From the NCBI RefSeq assembly GCF_019931145.1, contig NZ_JAIOUV010000001.1, forward strand, positions 124,001 to 188,000: a DNA stretch of 64,000 nt. The letters run 5' to 3'. The notes under the pieces are model-generated. The model had not been told where the DNA came from, did not search any database, and was given only the letters and a program-made list of their open reading frames with translations. The first letter of the stretch is position 1, and each line of letters begins with the position of its first letter. Position numbers and translations under genes: made by a program. Positions 1 to 8,264 of the stretch are shown here, one piece after another. The stretch is from Marinicella meishanensis (GTDB lineage Bacteria; Pseudomonadota; Gammaproteobacteria; Xanthomonadales; Marinicellaceae).

Positions 1-145
1 ACTGGGCTTGTTTGCGCCCAAATAAATCTTGTAAAAACGGCGCCCGGATGGTGGTGATGCTGGCTTGTCGCACCCGCGGCAACCATCGGACCAACAACGG
101 CAGCGGCAGCAAAGCGAAGACCCAGGGCCAGTACACGCTATACAT
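1..145 (-). CDS. vWA/BatA-type membrane protein, N-terminal fragment
   Basis: The first 48 codons of a gene that runs off the left edge. The start is ATG at 145, overlapping the stop of the DUF4381 gene by 8 bases. The peptide opens with a hydrophobic segment (MYSVYWPWVFALLPLPLLV), then a basic turn (RWLPRVRQASITTIRAPF). This is the usual beginning of the vWA-domain proteins (BatA/BatB-like) that follow MoxR, DUF58 and DUF4381 in Aerotolerance-type operons. The vWA domain itself lies outside the window, so the family call rests on the N-terminus plus gene order. Expected location is the inner membrane with a periplasmic metal-binding vWA domain. Confidence 0.75.
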   Translation of the reverse strand, partial: MYSVYWPWVFALLPLPLLVRWLPRVRQASITTIRAPFLQDLFGRKQAQ

Positions 146-650
146 CGGCCACCTCCGTCGGGGTCTTGGCCGGGCGTCCCAGCACATGGCGCTTGATGAA
201 TTGGCGGGTGGTTTGCAGCAAATGTTCCACATCACAGTCAAACTGCGGGGCATACACGCCCTCGGTCAGCGCCTGTTCGTAGCCAGCAAAAGCCCCAGGT
301 TGCAAGGCGTCCAAGTGACGCAGCCAAGCCTCGCCGGCCAGGCTGGAAGCGCGTTTTTGTTGCAGCTGAAAACGCACAAAGCGGCGCAAAAAGGCCGATA
401 ATTCAGTGAGCAAATGTTGGCGATCTTGGTGTTCATCATAAGCCAATTCAATGGCCGTCAGCTGTTGCTCGATTTGCGCCCATCGTTGTTTTTTCTGTCG
501 GTAGCGACGCCACCAATAAAACAGCCCGAGCAGCAACACCGTGAGCAACACCATGACCACCCACCAGCCCGGTGCCAGCGGCCAAAACCCGGGTTCAGCG
601 GGCAACTTCAGATCCCGCAACGGCAAGGCATCTGGCGCCAAACCTTGCAT
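138..650 (-). CDS. DUF4381 domain-containing membrane protein
   Basis: A 170-residue protein with one strong membrane segment near residues 25-50 (WWVVMVLLTVLLLGLFYWW), followed by a basic cytoplasmic stretch and a helical domain (LTELSAFLRRFVRFQ) typical of DUF4381. ATG at 650 overlaps the DUF58 stop as TGATG, which suggests translational coupling and favours this start over an upstream in-frame one. DUF4381 proteins sit between DUF58 and vWA genes in MoxR operons. Their biochemical role is not established, but they are thought to act in an envelope-stress or chaperone complex with the MoxR ATPase. Confidence 0.85.
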   Translation of the reverse strand: MQGLAPDALPLRDLKLPAEPGFWPLAPGWWVVMVLLTVLLLGLFYWWRRYRQKKQRWAQIEQQLTAIELAYDEHQDRQHLLTELSAFLRRFVRFQLQQKRASSLAGEAWLRHLDALQPGAFAGYEQALTEGVYAPQFDCDVEHLLQTTRQFIKRHVLGRPAKTPTEVADV

Positions 651-1615
651 CAGCCCAGCCCCCCCAGCCAATGACTGAAGGCCAGTGAAGGGTTGCCCAA
701 ACCATTTTTCAGGACGTTGACCCAAGGGTCGTTGGTTTGCACTGGAATCAGCGGAACCCCGGCTTTGATGATGTGTTCTTTCAAGGCCTGAATGTGGGCG
801 CTTTGTTTGCTTTTGAGTCGGTCTTGAATGCGTTGGTTTTTGCTGTCCAGCACCCGTGCCCGTTGGGCCGTTTGCACCCCGTATAAAGCCGGTTTGGGCA
901 TTTGGTTTTCGAACGGATCACTGATCTTGATGCCCAGCACATCGTTGTGTTTGCGCAGTTGCAACAAATGTTTCTTGGCATCCGCACCCAGTGCATAAAA
1001 GTCACTGATCACCAACACCAAACTGCCAGGCCGGATGATGGTGCGCAACTGTTTCAAAGCTTGGTCCAAGTCGTGTTGTTCTGGCTCTTGGTGCCTATCG
1101 GCCACCGGCTCATTGGCTTGGATCAGGTGTGACATCATACCCATCATGCCCCGCTTGCCGGCCGTGGCTTTGACGATGTGTACGCCATGGATGCCATAGG
1201 TCAACACACCGATGCGGTCTCCCTGCAACACCGAGGACCAACCCAATAAAGCCGCCACTTGGCTGGCCAGCACCGACTTGAATTGTGTTTTGGTGCCAAA
1301 CTGCATGCCGCTGTTGGTGTCCACCACCAAATAAGTGGGGCGTTCGCGTTCCTCTTGAAACAATTTGGTGTGGGCATCGCCGGTGCGCGCGGTGACCCGC
1401 CAATCCATGTTGCGGATGTCGTCACCGGCTTGATAGATGCGCGACTCCAGGTAGTCCATGCCGCGACCCCGAAAGCGGGAATCGTGCAAACCAGAGATGG
1501 CTGAGGTGGCTTTTTTGATGCTGCTGAGATTGAATTGTCTGGCGTGATGGCGGGTGGCCACCATGGCTTTGGCGGTGACCTGGGTTTTGGCTTGTTGTTC
1601 CACGGCCGCAGACAT
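650..1615 (-). CDS. DUF58 domain-containing protein
   Basis: A 321-residue protein with the DUF58 hallmark around residues 50-75 (YQAGDDIRNMDWRVTAR), followed by a vWA-like fold with VVDTNSGM and a later LVISDFYALG strand. ATG at 1615 follows GAGG by about ten bases. An in-frame TTG one codon earlier is less likely. It lies 13 bases downstream of the moxR stop and overlaps the next gene, so it belongs to the same operon. DUF58 proteins are partners of MoxR ATPases and probably scaffold or substrate components. No enzymatic activity is known. Confidence 0.9.
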   Translation of the reverse strand: MSAAVEQQAKTQVTAKAMVATRHHARQFNLSSIKKATSAISGLHDSRFRGRGMDYLESRIYQAGDDIRNMDWRVTARTGDAHTKLFQEERERPTYLVVDTNSGMQFGTKTQFKSVLASQVAALLGWSSVLQGDRIGVLTYGIHGVHIVKATAGKRGMMGMMSHLIQANEPVADRHQEPEQHDLDQALKQLRTIIRPGSLVLVISDFYALGADAKKHLLQLRKHNDVLGIKISDPFENQMPKPALYGVQTAQRARVLDSKNQRIQDRLKSKQSAHIQALKEHIIKAGVPLIPVQTNDPWVNVLKNGLGNPSLAFSHWLGGLG

Positions 1616-1628
1616 CAATCAGCTGACC

Positions 1629-2612
1629 TCAAGGCAATGGCACGGTGGCCAATAACTGGTCAATCACCTGATCCACTGTCAAACCTTCGGCTTCGGCTTC
1701 AAATGACAGGATGATGCGGTGCCGCAGCACATCGTGGATCACGGCATGGATGTCCTCCGGCAACAAATGGTCCCGACCCTGCAAAAAAGCCTGGGCACGG
1801 GCGCAACGATCCAAGGCGATGGTGGCCCTGGGTGAGCCGCCAAAAGCGATTTGTTGCTCCAGGCTGGCGTCGTACTTGCCGGGGTCGCGGGTGGCCAGAA
1901 TCAAAGCCACCATGTATTGTTCCAAATTGTCCGCCACGAACAGATTGAGGATGTGTTTTTGGGCCGCAAAAATCTGCGCTTGGGTCAACAGGGTTTGGTG
2001 CTCGGTGCGGTGATTGAATTCGGCCAAATCTTTTTTCTGGGCCAATTTCAGGATGTCCAATTCAGTTTTGGCTTCCGGATAACCAATCGTTACATGCATC
2101 AAAAACCGGTCCAGTTGGGCTTCTGGCAAGGGATAGGTGCCTTCTTGTTCGATCGGGTTTTGGGTGGCCATGACCAAAAACAATTGCGGCAAATCATAGG
2201 TGGTTTTACCAACCGTGATTTGTTGTTCACCCATCGCTTCCAACAGAGCCGACTGCACTTTGGCTGGGGCCCGGTTGACCTCATCGGCCAACACCAGGTT
2301 GTGAAACAACGGACCTTTTTGGAATTCAAAAGTGGCCGATTCGGCATGATAAACATCGGTTCCGGTCAAGTCAGCAGGCAACAAGTCGGGGGTGAATTGG
2401 ATGCGGTGAAAATCACCTTCAATGCATTCTGACAGCACCTTGATGGCGGTGGTTTTGGCCAAACCAGGCGCCCCTTCCACCAACAAATGACCATGAGACA
2501 GCAGGGCGATCAATAAGCGGTCGACCAGTTTTTGTTGGCCCAAAATTTGGGTGCCAATGGCTTCTCGGGTGCGCTGAAACGCGGTGGTGAGTTCAATTGT
2601 GTTTTGTTCCAT
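1629..2612 (-). CDS. MoxR family AAA+ ATPase
   Basis: A 327-residue cytoplasmic AAA+ ATPase. The Walker A motif is GAPGLAKT (about residue 47), Walker B is LVLADEVNRAPAK (about 105), and sensor I is FLVMATQNPIEQEGT, all standard for MoxR (AAA_3 plus lid domain). ATG at 2612 has AGG upstream and gives MEQNTIELTTAF, matching the usual family N-terminus. A longer in-frame extension upstream lacks family character. It is the first gene of the MoxR-DUF58-DUF4381-vWA operon and is thought to use ATP to remodel or activate vWA partner proteins. Confidence 0.93.
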   Translation of the reverse strand: MEQNTIELTTAFQRTREAIGTQILGQQKLVDRLLIALLSHGHLLVEGAPGLAKTTAIKVLSECIEGDFHRIQFTPDLLPADLTGTDVYHAESATFEFQKGPLFHNLVLADEVNRAPAKVQSALLEAMGEQQITVGKTTYDLPQLFLVMATQNPIEQEGTYPLPEAQLDRFLMHVTIGYPEAKTELDILKLAQKKDLAEFNHRTEHQTLLTQAQIFAAQKHILNLFVADNLEQYMVALILATRDPGKYDASLEQQIAFGGSPRATIALDRCARAQAFLQGRDHLLPEDIHAVIHDVLRHRIILSFEAEAEGLTVDQVIDQLLATVPLP

Positions 2613-2939
2613 AAATGACCTGTGTGTTTTGGCGGCTGAAAACGGCTTGTTTACCGGCGCTATACGTAATGACGAATTCAATGATTTCAAGCCATGGTCT
2701 TGATTGCAAACCAGGCTGACCAATTGGCGTCAAGAGATCGGTGATTATACAGGATCGCCCAGGCTTTGGATGTGTCAAAAGTCAGCATCCCCAGGCCGAG
2801 CGCAGGATCCCGCACCTGGGCATGGTTGATTGCTGTCTGGCCAGCACTTGGAAATTGTGCCCAAGCTCACCTGTGGCATGTTAAAATTCACCGCTTGTAT
2901 TGATAGACAGCATTGACCCACAAAAGGTCGCAAAAACCC

Positions 2940-3494
2940 ATGTACAGTTTGACCAGTGAACCCTTTAAACTCACCCGCGATGTGGAAGCGATCACCGTTC
3001 CCACCGGTGAAACCATCGAATTACCGGCCGGTGTGGTGGGTTACATCACCCAGGCCTTGGGCGGCAGCTTCACCATCTTTGTCGATGGCAGCATGTTCAT
3101 GATCCTGGGGCACAATGCCGATGCATTGGGCAAAGAACCCTTGCCGCCACCAACCCTGCCTGAAAATGCCACCCAAGCCGATGTGGAACAGGCGGTTTGG
3201 GACCAGTTGCGCACGGTGTATGATCCTGAGATTCCAGTCAGCATCGTGGAATTGGGTTTGGTGTATGAATGTGCCGTCGAACCGGCAGCAGACCAAGCGG
3301 GCTACACGGTACAAATTGACATGACTTTGACCGCTCCGGGTTGTGGCATGGGTGATGTATTGGTGTCCGACGCGGCGGCCAAAATCAAACTGATCCCGGA
3401 AATCAACTCAGTGGATTGTCGCATTGTGTTTGACCCGCCCTGGGACCAATCGATGATGTCAGAGGAAGCCAAATTAGAAACCGGCATGTTGTGA
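2940..3494 (+). CDS. sufT: putative Fe-S cluster assembly protein SufT
   Basis: A 184-residue protein. Residues 1-60 form the SufT-specific N-terminus (RDVEAITVPTGETIELPAG). Residues 80-180 are a DUF59/MIP18-like domain with VYDPEIPVSIVELGLVY and the conserved TLTAPGCGMG cysteine loop. SufT proteins help maturation of iron-sulfur proteins in the cytoplasm. ATG at 2940 was chosen because it gives the family start MYSLTSEPF; a TTG lies 27 bases upstream in frame. It is divergent from moxR and probably heads a plus-strand unit with the following genes, overlapping or nearly touching the next one. No suf genes are adjacent. Confidence 0.9.
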   Translation: MYSLTSEPFKLTRDVEAITVPTGETIELPAGVVGYITQALGGSFTIFVDGSMFMILGHNADALGKEPLPPPTLPENATQADVEQAVWDQLRTVYDPEIPVSIVELGLVYECAVEPAADQAGYTVQIDMTLTAPGCGMGDVLVSDAAAKIKLIPEINSVDCRIVFDPPWDQSMMSEEAKLETGML

Positions 3495-3511
3495 TCCACC
3501 AGAGCGCCGCC

Positions 3512-4342
3512 ATGTCTGTTCCCATTCTGACCTACCATGCCAACAACATCAATGGTAATGACTATCAAAGCAACGACCATGTGGCGCTGCAAGCAGACCT
3601 GCAATTGATCCACCGATTGGGTTGGCAAGTCATCACCATGAACCAACTCATGGCCTGGCACCGCGGTGAGGCGGAGGACGACGCGGTGCACCAAGCCGTG
3701 GTGCTGACTTGTGATGACGGCACATGGTTTGACTATTACGACGTGGATCACCCCTTTCACGGACCACAAAAAGGTTTCCTGACCCTACTGCAAGAACACC
3801 GGCAAAACACTGGTCAGGTGGCGCACATGACCAATTTTGTGATTGTTTCCCCGGCGGCCCGTACCATCCTTGATGAAAAATGCCTGATTGGGCAGGGCTG
3901 GTGGACCGATGAATGGTGGCAACCAGCGCAACAATCGGGTTTGATGTCGATTGCCAACCACAGTTGGGATCACAACCACGGGGTGCTGGACAATCAAAAC
4001 CACAACGACGATTCCTTTCGCTGCATCAATGACCGCGCTGCCTGTGACCAACAAATCAAGCAGGCCCAAAACCATTTACAGCAATTGTTGGGCGAGCGGG
4101 AAGGTGGTGCTTATTTTGCTTATCCTTATGGTAATTTCAGCGACTACTTGCGGCATGAATATTTGCCCAAGCTGGGTCCTGAAATCGGCCTGCAAGCGGC
4201 CTTCACCACCGTGGCCGAAGCCGTGACCCGTGACCACGACCGCTGGGAATTACCCCGTTTTGTCTGTAACAACGATTGGCAACACGTGGATCAACTGGCT
4301 GCTTTGTTGGCGACCATTCAACGGCCTATTGGGCTTACTTGA
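3512..4342 (+). CDS. polysaccharide deacetylase family protein
   Basis: A 276-residue carbohydrate esterase 4-like protein. It begins with SVPILTYHANN and carries motif 1 as LTCDDGTW (first metal aspartate), NHSWDHNH as the histidine motif 2, and FAYPYGNFSDY as a later motif. There is no evident signal peptide, so it may act in the cytoplasm, unlike secreted chitin or peptidoglycan deacetylases. A GTG at 3491 that overlaps the sufT stop (GTGA) is an alternative start. ATG at 3512 gives the expected N-terminus. The substrate cannot be told from sequence. Confidence 0.85.
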   Translation: MSVPILTYHANNINGNDYQSNDHVALQADLQLIHRLGWQVITMNQLMAWHRGEAEDDAVHQAVVLTCDDGTWFDYYDVDHPFHGPQKGFLTLLQEHRQNTGQVAHMTNFVIVSPAARTILDEKCLIGQGWWTDEWWQPAQQSGLMSIANHSWDHNHGVLDNQNHNDDSFRCINDRAACDQQIKQAQNHLQQLLGEREGGAYFAYPYGNFSDYLRHEYLPKLGPEIGLQAAFTTVAEAVTRDHDRWELPRFVCNNDWQHVDQLAALLATIQRPIGLT

Positions 4343-4454
4343 GCATCATCCTTGGATTTATTATGGACATCATCATGAACCAATGCCACATCACCGTCGA
4401 AGTGTCCAATGCGTCAGTCAGCGCCTTGTCTGAAACCGTGGAGTCGATATCACC

Positions 4455-5066
4455 ATGCTGAGCCAGCACCGCTGGCAACAATTGATGAACACCTGGGCTT
4501 GGGAGGCTCACCAAACGACTTTTGTGGCCCTGTGCCAAGCGCATGCCGAACCCCACCGGCATTACCACACCGCCGCACACATCGAGGCCACTTTGCGGCA
4601 CCTGGATGCGGTGGTGGACTTGGCCGATCGGCCGCATGAAATTGAACTGGCATTGTGGTTTCATGACGCCATTTACCGGCCCTATTCCAGCCACAACGAA
4701 GCCGACAGTGCCCAGTGGGCCGATCAGTTCATGAGCCAGAACCAGGCGGCTGACGCAGCCAAGGGGCGGGTGCATGACTTGATCATGGCCACCTGCCACC
4801 AAGCGCCGACCACCACCAATGACCAGGCGATCATGGTCGATGTCGACTTGTCCATTTTGGGGGCCAGCCACGACCTGTACGCCCAATATGAAACATGGAT
4901 CAGGCAAGAATACCGCTGGGTGCCGAATTTCCTCTATCGACGCAAACGCAAAGCCCTGCTCAATGGATTTTTACAGCAATCTCGCATCTTTCAAACCGAT
5001 CACTTTGAACAACGGCTCGAACTGCAAGCCCGACAAAACCTCAATTGGGCGGTGGCACAACTGTGA
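4455..5066 (+). CDS. HD-superfamily predicted metal-dependent hydrolase
   Basis: A 203-residue cytoplasmic protein resembling the COG4339 group of HD phosphohydrolase-like proteins. Visible metal-ligand motifs are HYHTAAHI (residues 36-43) and ALWFHDAIY (about 75-83), with MVDVDLSILG further on as the second acidic patch. Family members are conserved in proteobacteria but their substrate is unknown. The gene follows the deacetylase after 112 bases and its stop overlaps the GTG start of the next gene, which suggests a common transcript. Confidence 0.82.
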   Translation: MLSQHRWQQLMNTWAWEAHQTTFVALCQAHAEPHRHYHTAAHIEATLRHLDAVVDLADRPHEIELALWFHDAIYRPYSSHNEADSAQWADQFMSQNQAADAAKGRVHDLIMATCHQAPTTTNDQAIMVDVDLSILGASHDLYAQYETWIRQEYRWVPNFLYRRKRKALLNGFLQQSRIFQTDHFEQRLELQARQNLNWAVAQL

Positions 5067-5785
5067 TTGAATTATTGCATCAAACCATTGAGTTCTGGCT
5101 TCAGGCCCATTGGTCCATTGCCTTGCTGATGTCAGCTGTGGTCAACATCATCACTTATGTCACCGCTTCATGTTTTTTTTCATGCTTTTTCAAATGGCTG
5201 ACCGAACACCAACAAATGGGTCAACATGTCGACAACCGCCCTTTGAAGGCGGGCCAAGTCAAACGTGAAATCAAACAAGGCTTGATCACCTGTCTGGTGT
5301 TGGCTGCTTGCAGTTTAATGACGCGTTGGTGGTACAGCGGCATCTGGCCCGCTGGCTGGGGCTTGTTTGCCTGGCAAGTGCTGTTGTTTGCGCTGTTTTA
5401 TGAAACGTATTCTTACTGGGTTCACCGCCTGTTACATGGCCGCACTTTCAGTTCCGTGCATGCCGTTCACCATCGATCAACCCGCGTCACCCCTTGGACC
5501 GCGTACAGTGTTCACCCTGTTGAGGCTGTCTTGATTGGGATCACCGCCCCATTGTTCATATTGCTGTTGCCTCTGAGTTTGGGGGTGGCGTTCAGTCTAC
5601 ACATCATGGGCATGGTGTTCACCATTTTCATCCATTCCAATTTCCAACTCCGCGCAAACCGGACTTTAGCCAGGCTGCTCTCTGCCTCGGCTTATCACGT
5701 CAGACATCACCAAAACGGACAGGTCAATTATGCCTTCACCACGGCCCTGTGGGATCGTTTGATGGGGACCAAAAAAGCATCATAA
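5063..5785 (+). CDS. sterol desaturase / fatty acid hydroxylase family membrane protein
   Basis: A 240-residue integral membrane protein with about four membrane segments and the diiron histidine boxes of the family: YWVHRLLH, HAVHH and AYHVRHHQ, with HSNF between. Such enzymes introduce hydroxyl groups or double bonds into lipids, sterols or carotenoids. The likely start is GTG at 5063, which overlaps the preceding TGA by 4 bases (GTGA). The end overlaps the convergent glutathione reductase gene by 6 bases. The substrate is not predictable here; no carotenoid or sterol genes are adjacent. Confidence 0.85.
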   Translation: MIELLHQTIEFWLQAHWSIALLMSAVVNIITYVTASCFFSCFFKWLTEHQQMGQHVDNRPLKAGQVKREIKQGLITCLVLAACSLMTRWWYSGIWPAGWGLFAWQVLLFALFYETYSYWVHRLLHGRTFSSVHAVHHRSTRVTPWTAYSVHPVEAVLIGITAPLFILLLPLSLGVAFSLHIMGMVFTIFIHSNFQLRANRTLARLLSASAYHVRHHQNGQVNYAFTTALWDRLMGTKKAS

Positions 5786-7108
5786 GGTCACAAATTCTTC
5801 GGCTGAAGTGGGGTGAATACCAATGGTTCGATTCAATTGGGTTTTGGTTAAACCTTGCTTCAGTGCCACCGCGAAACCTTGGATCATTTCGCCCCCGTCG
5901 GCGCCGACCACATGCATGCCCAACACCTGATCGGTGTCGGCATTGACCACGATCTTCATGAAGGTTTTTTCTGACACTTCGCTCATGGCGTATTTCATGG
6001 CGCGAAAGGTGCTGGTGAAACATTCGATGTTGGGGTATTGGTGTCGTGCATCGGCTTCGGTCAAGCCACAGGTGCCAATTTCGGGCTGGGAAAACACGGT
6101 GGTTGGGATGTGGTCGTATTCTGGAAATTGCTGGCCACCGGCATACAATCGATCCACCAGATAATGCCCTTCGCGGATGGCCACTGGGGTCAAATTGTCC
6201 TGATTGCACACATCGCCCACGGCAAACACGTTGGCCACTGAAGTGCGTTGTTCACGGTCTACCACCACTTGGCCATTGGCCTGGGTGGCGATGCCGGCCG
6301 CGGCCAAGTTCAAGCGGTCGGTGTTGGCTTGGCGGCCGGTGGCAAACATCACCACTTCGGATGCCAACGGCCCTTGGTTGGTTTGGCACAACAAACCACT
6401 GGCGGTGCTTTCAACGGCCAAAATTTCGGTGTCGGTCATCACCTGAACCCCGGCCTCGGCAAATGACTGCTGCGCAAAGGCCGCCACTTCGGCATCAAAA
6501 CCCCGCAAGATCTGTGGGCCTCGGTAAACCAAGTTGACGGCCACACCCAGGGCATTGAAAATGCCCGCAAATTCCACCGCAATGTAGCCACCGCCATTGA
6601 TGGTGATGGACTCAGGCAGGGCCGGCAACTCCAAAGCTTCGTTGGACGTGATGACGTGTTCACTGCCCGGAATGTCTGGCACACTGGGTCGACCACCGGT
6701 GGCAATCAAGATGTGTTCAGCGCTGTAAGACTTGCCCGCGATGTCCACCGTGTGCGGGTCAATGAACGATCCATGTCCTTCAATCAATGCCACCCCGGCA
6801 TTGGCCAGTAAATTCAAATAAATGCCATTGAGCCGATTGATTTCGGCATTTTTGTTGTGCAGCAAGGTGGGCCAATCAAAGCGGCTGTCGATGTCCCAGC
6901 CGAAAGTTTTGGCGGCTTTGAACAGCTTGTTGTATTGCGAGGCATAGACCATCAGCTTTTTCGGCACACAACCGCGGATGACACACGTGCCACCGACTTG
7001 ATCGGCTTCACAAATGGCCACTTTTTTGCCATGACCGGCGGCGATGCGGGCGGCCCGAACACCGCCTGATCCAGCGCCAATCACCAGTAAATCATAATCA
7101 TATTTCAT
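5780..7108 (-). CDS. gor: glutathione-disulfide reductase
   Basis: A 442-residue FAD/NADPH pyridine nucleotide-disulfide oxidoreductase. It has the FAD motif GAGSGGVRAAR at residues 11-21, the redox pair in GGTCVIRGCVPKKL (C-x4-C), the NADPH-domain GGGYIAVEFAG, the arginine-containing VYRGPQILRGFD typical of NADPH-specific GR, and the C-terminal HPTSAEEFVTL with the catalytic histidine. It reduces glutathione disulfide in the cytoplasm. ATG at 7108 is preceded by AGGA. It is about the usual family length (around 450). It stands alone on the minus strand. Confidence 0.95.
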   Translation of the reverse strand: MKYDYDLLVIGAGSGGVRAARIAAGHGKKVAICEADQVGGTCVIRGCVPKKLMVYASQYNKLFKAAKTFGWDIDSRFDWPTLLHNKNAEINRLNGIYLNLLANAGVALIEGHGSFIDPHTVDIAGKSYSAEHILIATGGRPSVPDIPGSEHVITSNEALELPALPESITINGGGYIAVEFAGIFNALGVAVNLVYRGPQILRGFDAEVAAFAQQSFAEAGVQVMTDTEILAVESTASGLLCQTNQGPLASEVVMFATGRQANTDRLNLAAAGIATQANGQVVVDREQRTSVANVFAVGDVCNQDNLTPVAIREGHYLVDRLYAGGQQFPEYDHIPTTVFSQPEIGTCGLTEADARHQYPNIECFTSTFRAMKYAMSEVSEKTFMKIVVNADTDQVLGMHVVGADGGEMIQGFAVALKQGLTKTQLNRTIGIHPTSAEEFVTL

Positions 7109-7195
7109 GTGGATTCCTGTTGCTCTCGGACCTCAATAGACCGTGTTGTTGCCATTTCATCACATGGCCCCAAGACTCGCTGTCATGTCCCGGCA

Positions 7196-7699
7196 TCAAA
7201 AAGGCCCCACTTCATGGGCCCGCTGGATGATGTCTTGCTGTGCTGCCTGGCTCAATGGTTGCTGCCAATAGACGATCAAATGTGGGAATTGGGTGGGTTC
7301 GAAGCCCACGGCCAAGTCAATTTTGTAGGCCCCTTGATGACCCACATGACCGAACACGGCAGGCGCATCATCCAGCCGCTTGACCGCTTGAGACAACAAG
7401 CAAAAAGCCACCCCACCTTGCTCGTTGAGCTGTTGGCGACAGGTTTTGGGCAGGCGCCGCAGAGCTTGGGGGTCAACACACATGCCACCACCGAGGTACA
7501 TGTCTTGGTGGCGGGTGAAGTGCACGTAGCCCAAAGTCGAATGCCTGGCATCAGATCCGGATGCCGATAAAATAAAATGCCGCGGAAAATTCGGGATGGA
7601 ATCACCAAAAGCCCGCTGAAACAACGCCCCCGCCAAGGGTTCGGCGTCCTCGACTTCCATCACTTCGATGGCAAAATCATCCATAAGCCTGGGTTTCAT
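7196..7699 (-). CDS. conserved hypothetical protein
   Basis: A 167-residue soluble protein that I do not recognise. It shows an acidic N-terminal helix (MEVEDAEPLAGALFQRAF), a central GYVHFTRHQDMYLGGGMCVD stretch with mixed strand/helix character, and a C-terminal helix (AAQQDIIQRAHEVG). The middle could be a degenerate GNAT-like core (strand followed by a glycine turn), but no clear acetyl-CoA motif is visible. Two ATG starts are possible, 7699 and 7684; neither has a strong ribosome binding site. Codon use resembles its neighbours, so it is very likely a real gene. Confidence 0.6.
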   Translation of the reverse strand: MKPRLMDDFAIEVMEVEDAEPLAGALFQRAFGDSIPNFPRHFILSASGSDARHSTLGYVHFTRHQDMYLGGGMCVDPQALRRLPKTCRQQLNEQGGVAFCLLSQAVKRLDDAPAVFGHVGHQGAYKIDLAVGFEPTQFPHLIVYWQQPLSQAAQQDIIQRAHEVGPF

Positions 7700-7727
7700 C
7701 CGGTTAAAAAAAAGTTAAAAAAATAGG

Positions 7728-7758
7728 TTGAGCTGTCATGCGGTTTTCAGTATATAAT
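7728..7758 (+). promoter_or_regulatory. candidate sigma70 promoter
   Basis: TTGAGC at 7728-7733 and a consensus TATAAT at 7753-7758, with a 19-base spacer, slightly longer than optimal. It would drive a transcript entering the AT-rich non-coding stretch, including the strong but apparently geneless Shine-Dalgarno at 7811. Confidence 0.4.
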
Positions 7759-7967
7759 AAAAAGCGCAAGGACGGTGACCGCATATTTGGGTTGGGTTGG
7801 AAAAAACAATAAGAGGAGGCCCAATCACACAAATGCGTGGTGACCCATGACATTGAAAATCAGTCATTGTAAGAAAAGCGATGTGTGCCTGGGTTCACTG
7901 GGCCACGTTCCCTCGCGATGTGAACAATCACAACAAGGCCACTAAGAGCTGGAATTAATAAAGAGGG

Positions 7968-8026
7968 TGGAGTTACAGAAATCAGAGAGTTAAAAAGCGT
8001 TAGGGGAGGAAATTTCTGTAACTCCA
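7968..8026. repeat. 15-bp perfect inverted repeat with 29-base loop
   Basis: TGGAGTTACAGAAAT at 7968-7982 is exactly complementary to ATTTCTGTAACTCCA at 8012-8026. The loop holds GTTAAAAAGCG and AGGGGAGGA, the latter an exposed anti-16S-like purine run. There is no T-tract, so it is not a standard terminator. It could be the core of a small RNA or a DNA-binding site. Confidence 0.6.
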
Positions 8027-8127
8027 AAGCTTGCATCGTTTCGATCAATTTTCCTGAAAGGTGTTGTTGATTTCAACGACTTCATGCAATCACTATACTA
8101 CTAAGTCTTACGTACGTCAATTACTTT

Positions 8128-8156
8128 TTGGAAATTTCGGCACGTATGATCATAAT
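8128..8156 (+). promoter_or_regulatory. candidate sigma70 promoter antisense to ALDH 3' end
   Basis: TTGGAA (8128-8133), a 17-base spacer and CATAAT (8151-8156) on the plus strand. A transcript would start near 8163, include the hairpin CATGGTT-CAA-AACCATG (8166-8182) and run towards the 3' end of the aldehyde dehydrogenase gene on its antisense strand. Confidence 0.4.
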
Positions 8157-8264
8157 AGCCATTGCCATGGTTCAAAACCATGTGCCAAAAGTCCCTTTGT
8201 TTTTGCTGTACAGTTAAGCAGACCTGGACTTAACATATTACTTACAAAAATTGCGCCGATCGAC

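Larger units (their letters stand above)
7700..8264. other. 565-bp non-coding, AT-rich structured stretch
   Basis: No convincing protein gene lies here. The stretch is AT-richer than its surroundings and holds a candidate plus-strand promoter (7728-7758), a strong AAGAGGAGG at 7811-7819 followed only by tiny reading frames (5 and 32 codons), a 15-bp inverted repeat (7968-8026), a short repeat GTTGATTTCAAC (8066-8077), a second plus-strand promoter candidate (8128-8156) and a small hairpin (8166-8182). It may encode one or two small RNAs or structured leaders. No ALDH terminator is obvious. Confidence 0.5.

Noticed and set aside
4363-4461. A 32-codon frame (MDIIMNQCHITVEVSNAS...) between the deacetylase and HD genes, overlapping the next start
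   Set aside because: No clear ribosome binding site and no recognisable domain; the ATG-TGA overlap with the next gene is suggestive but not enough.
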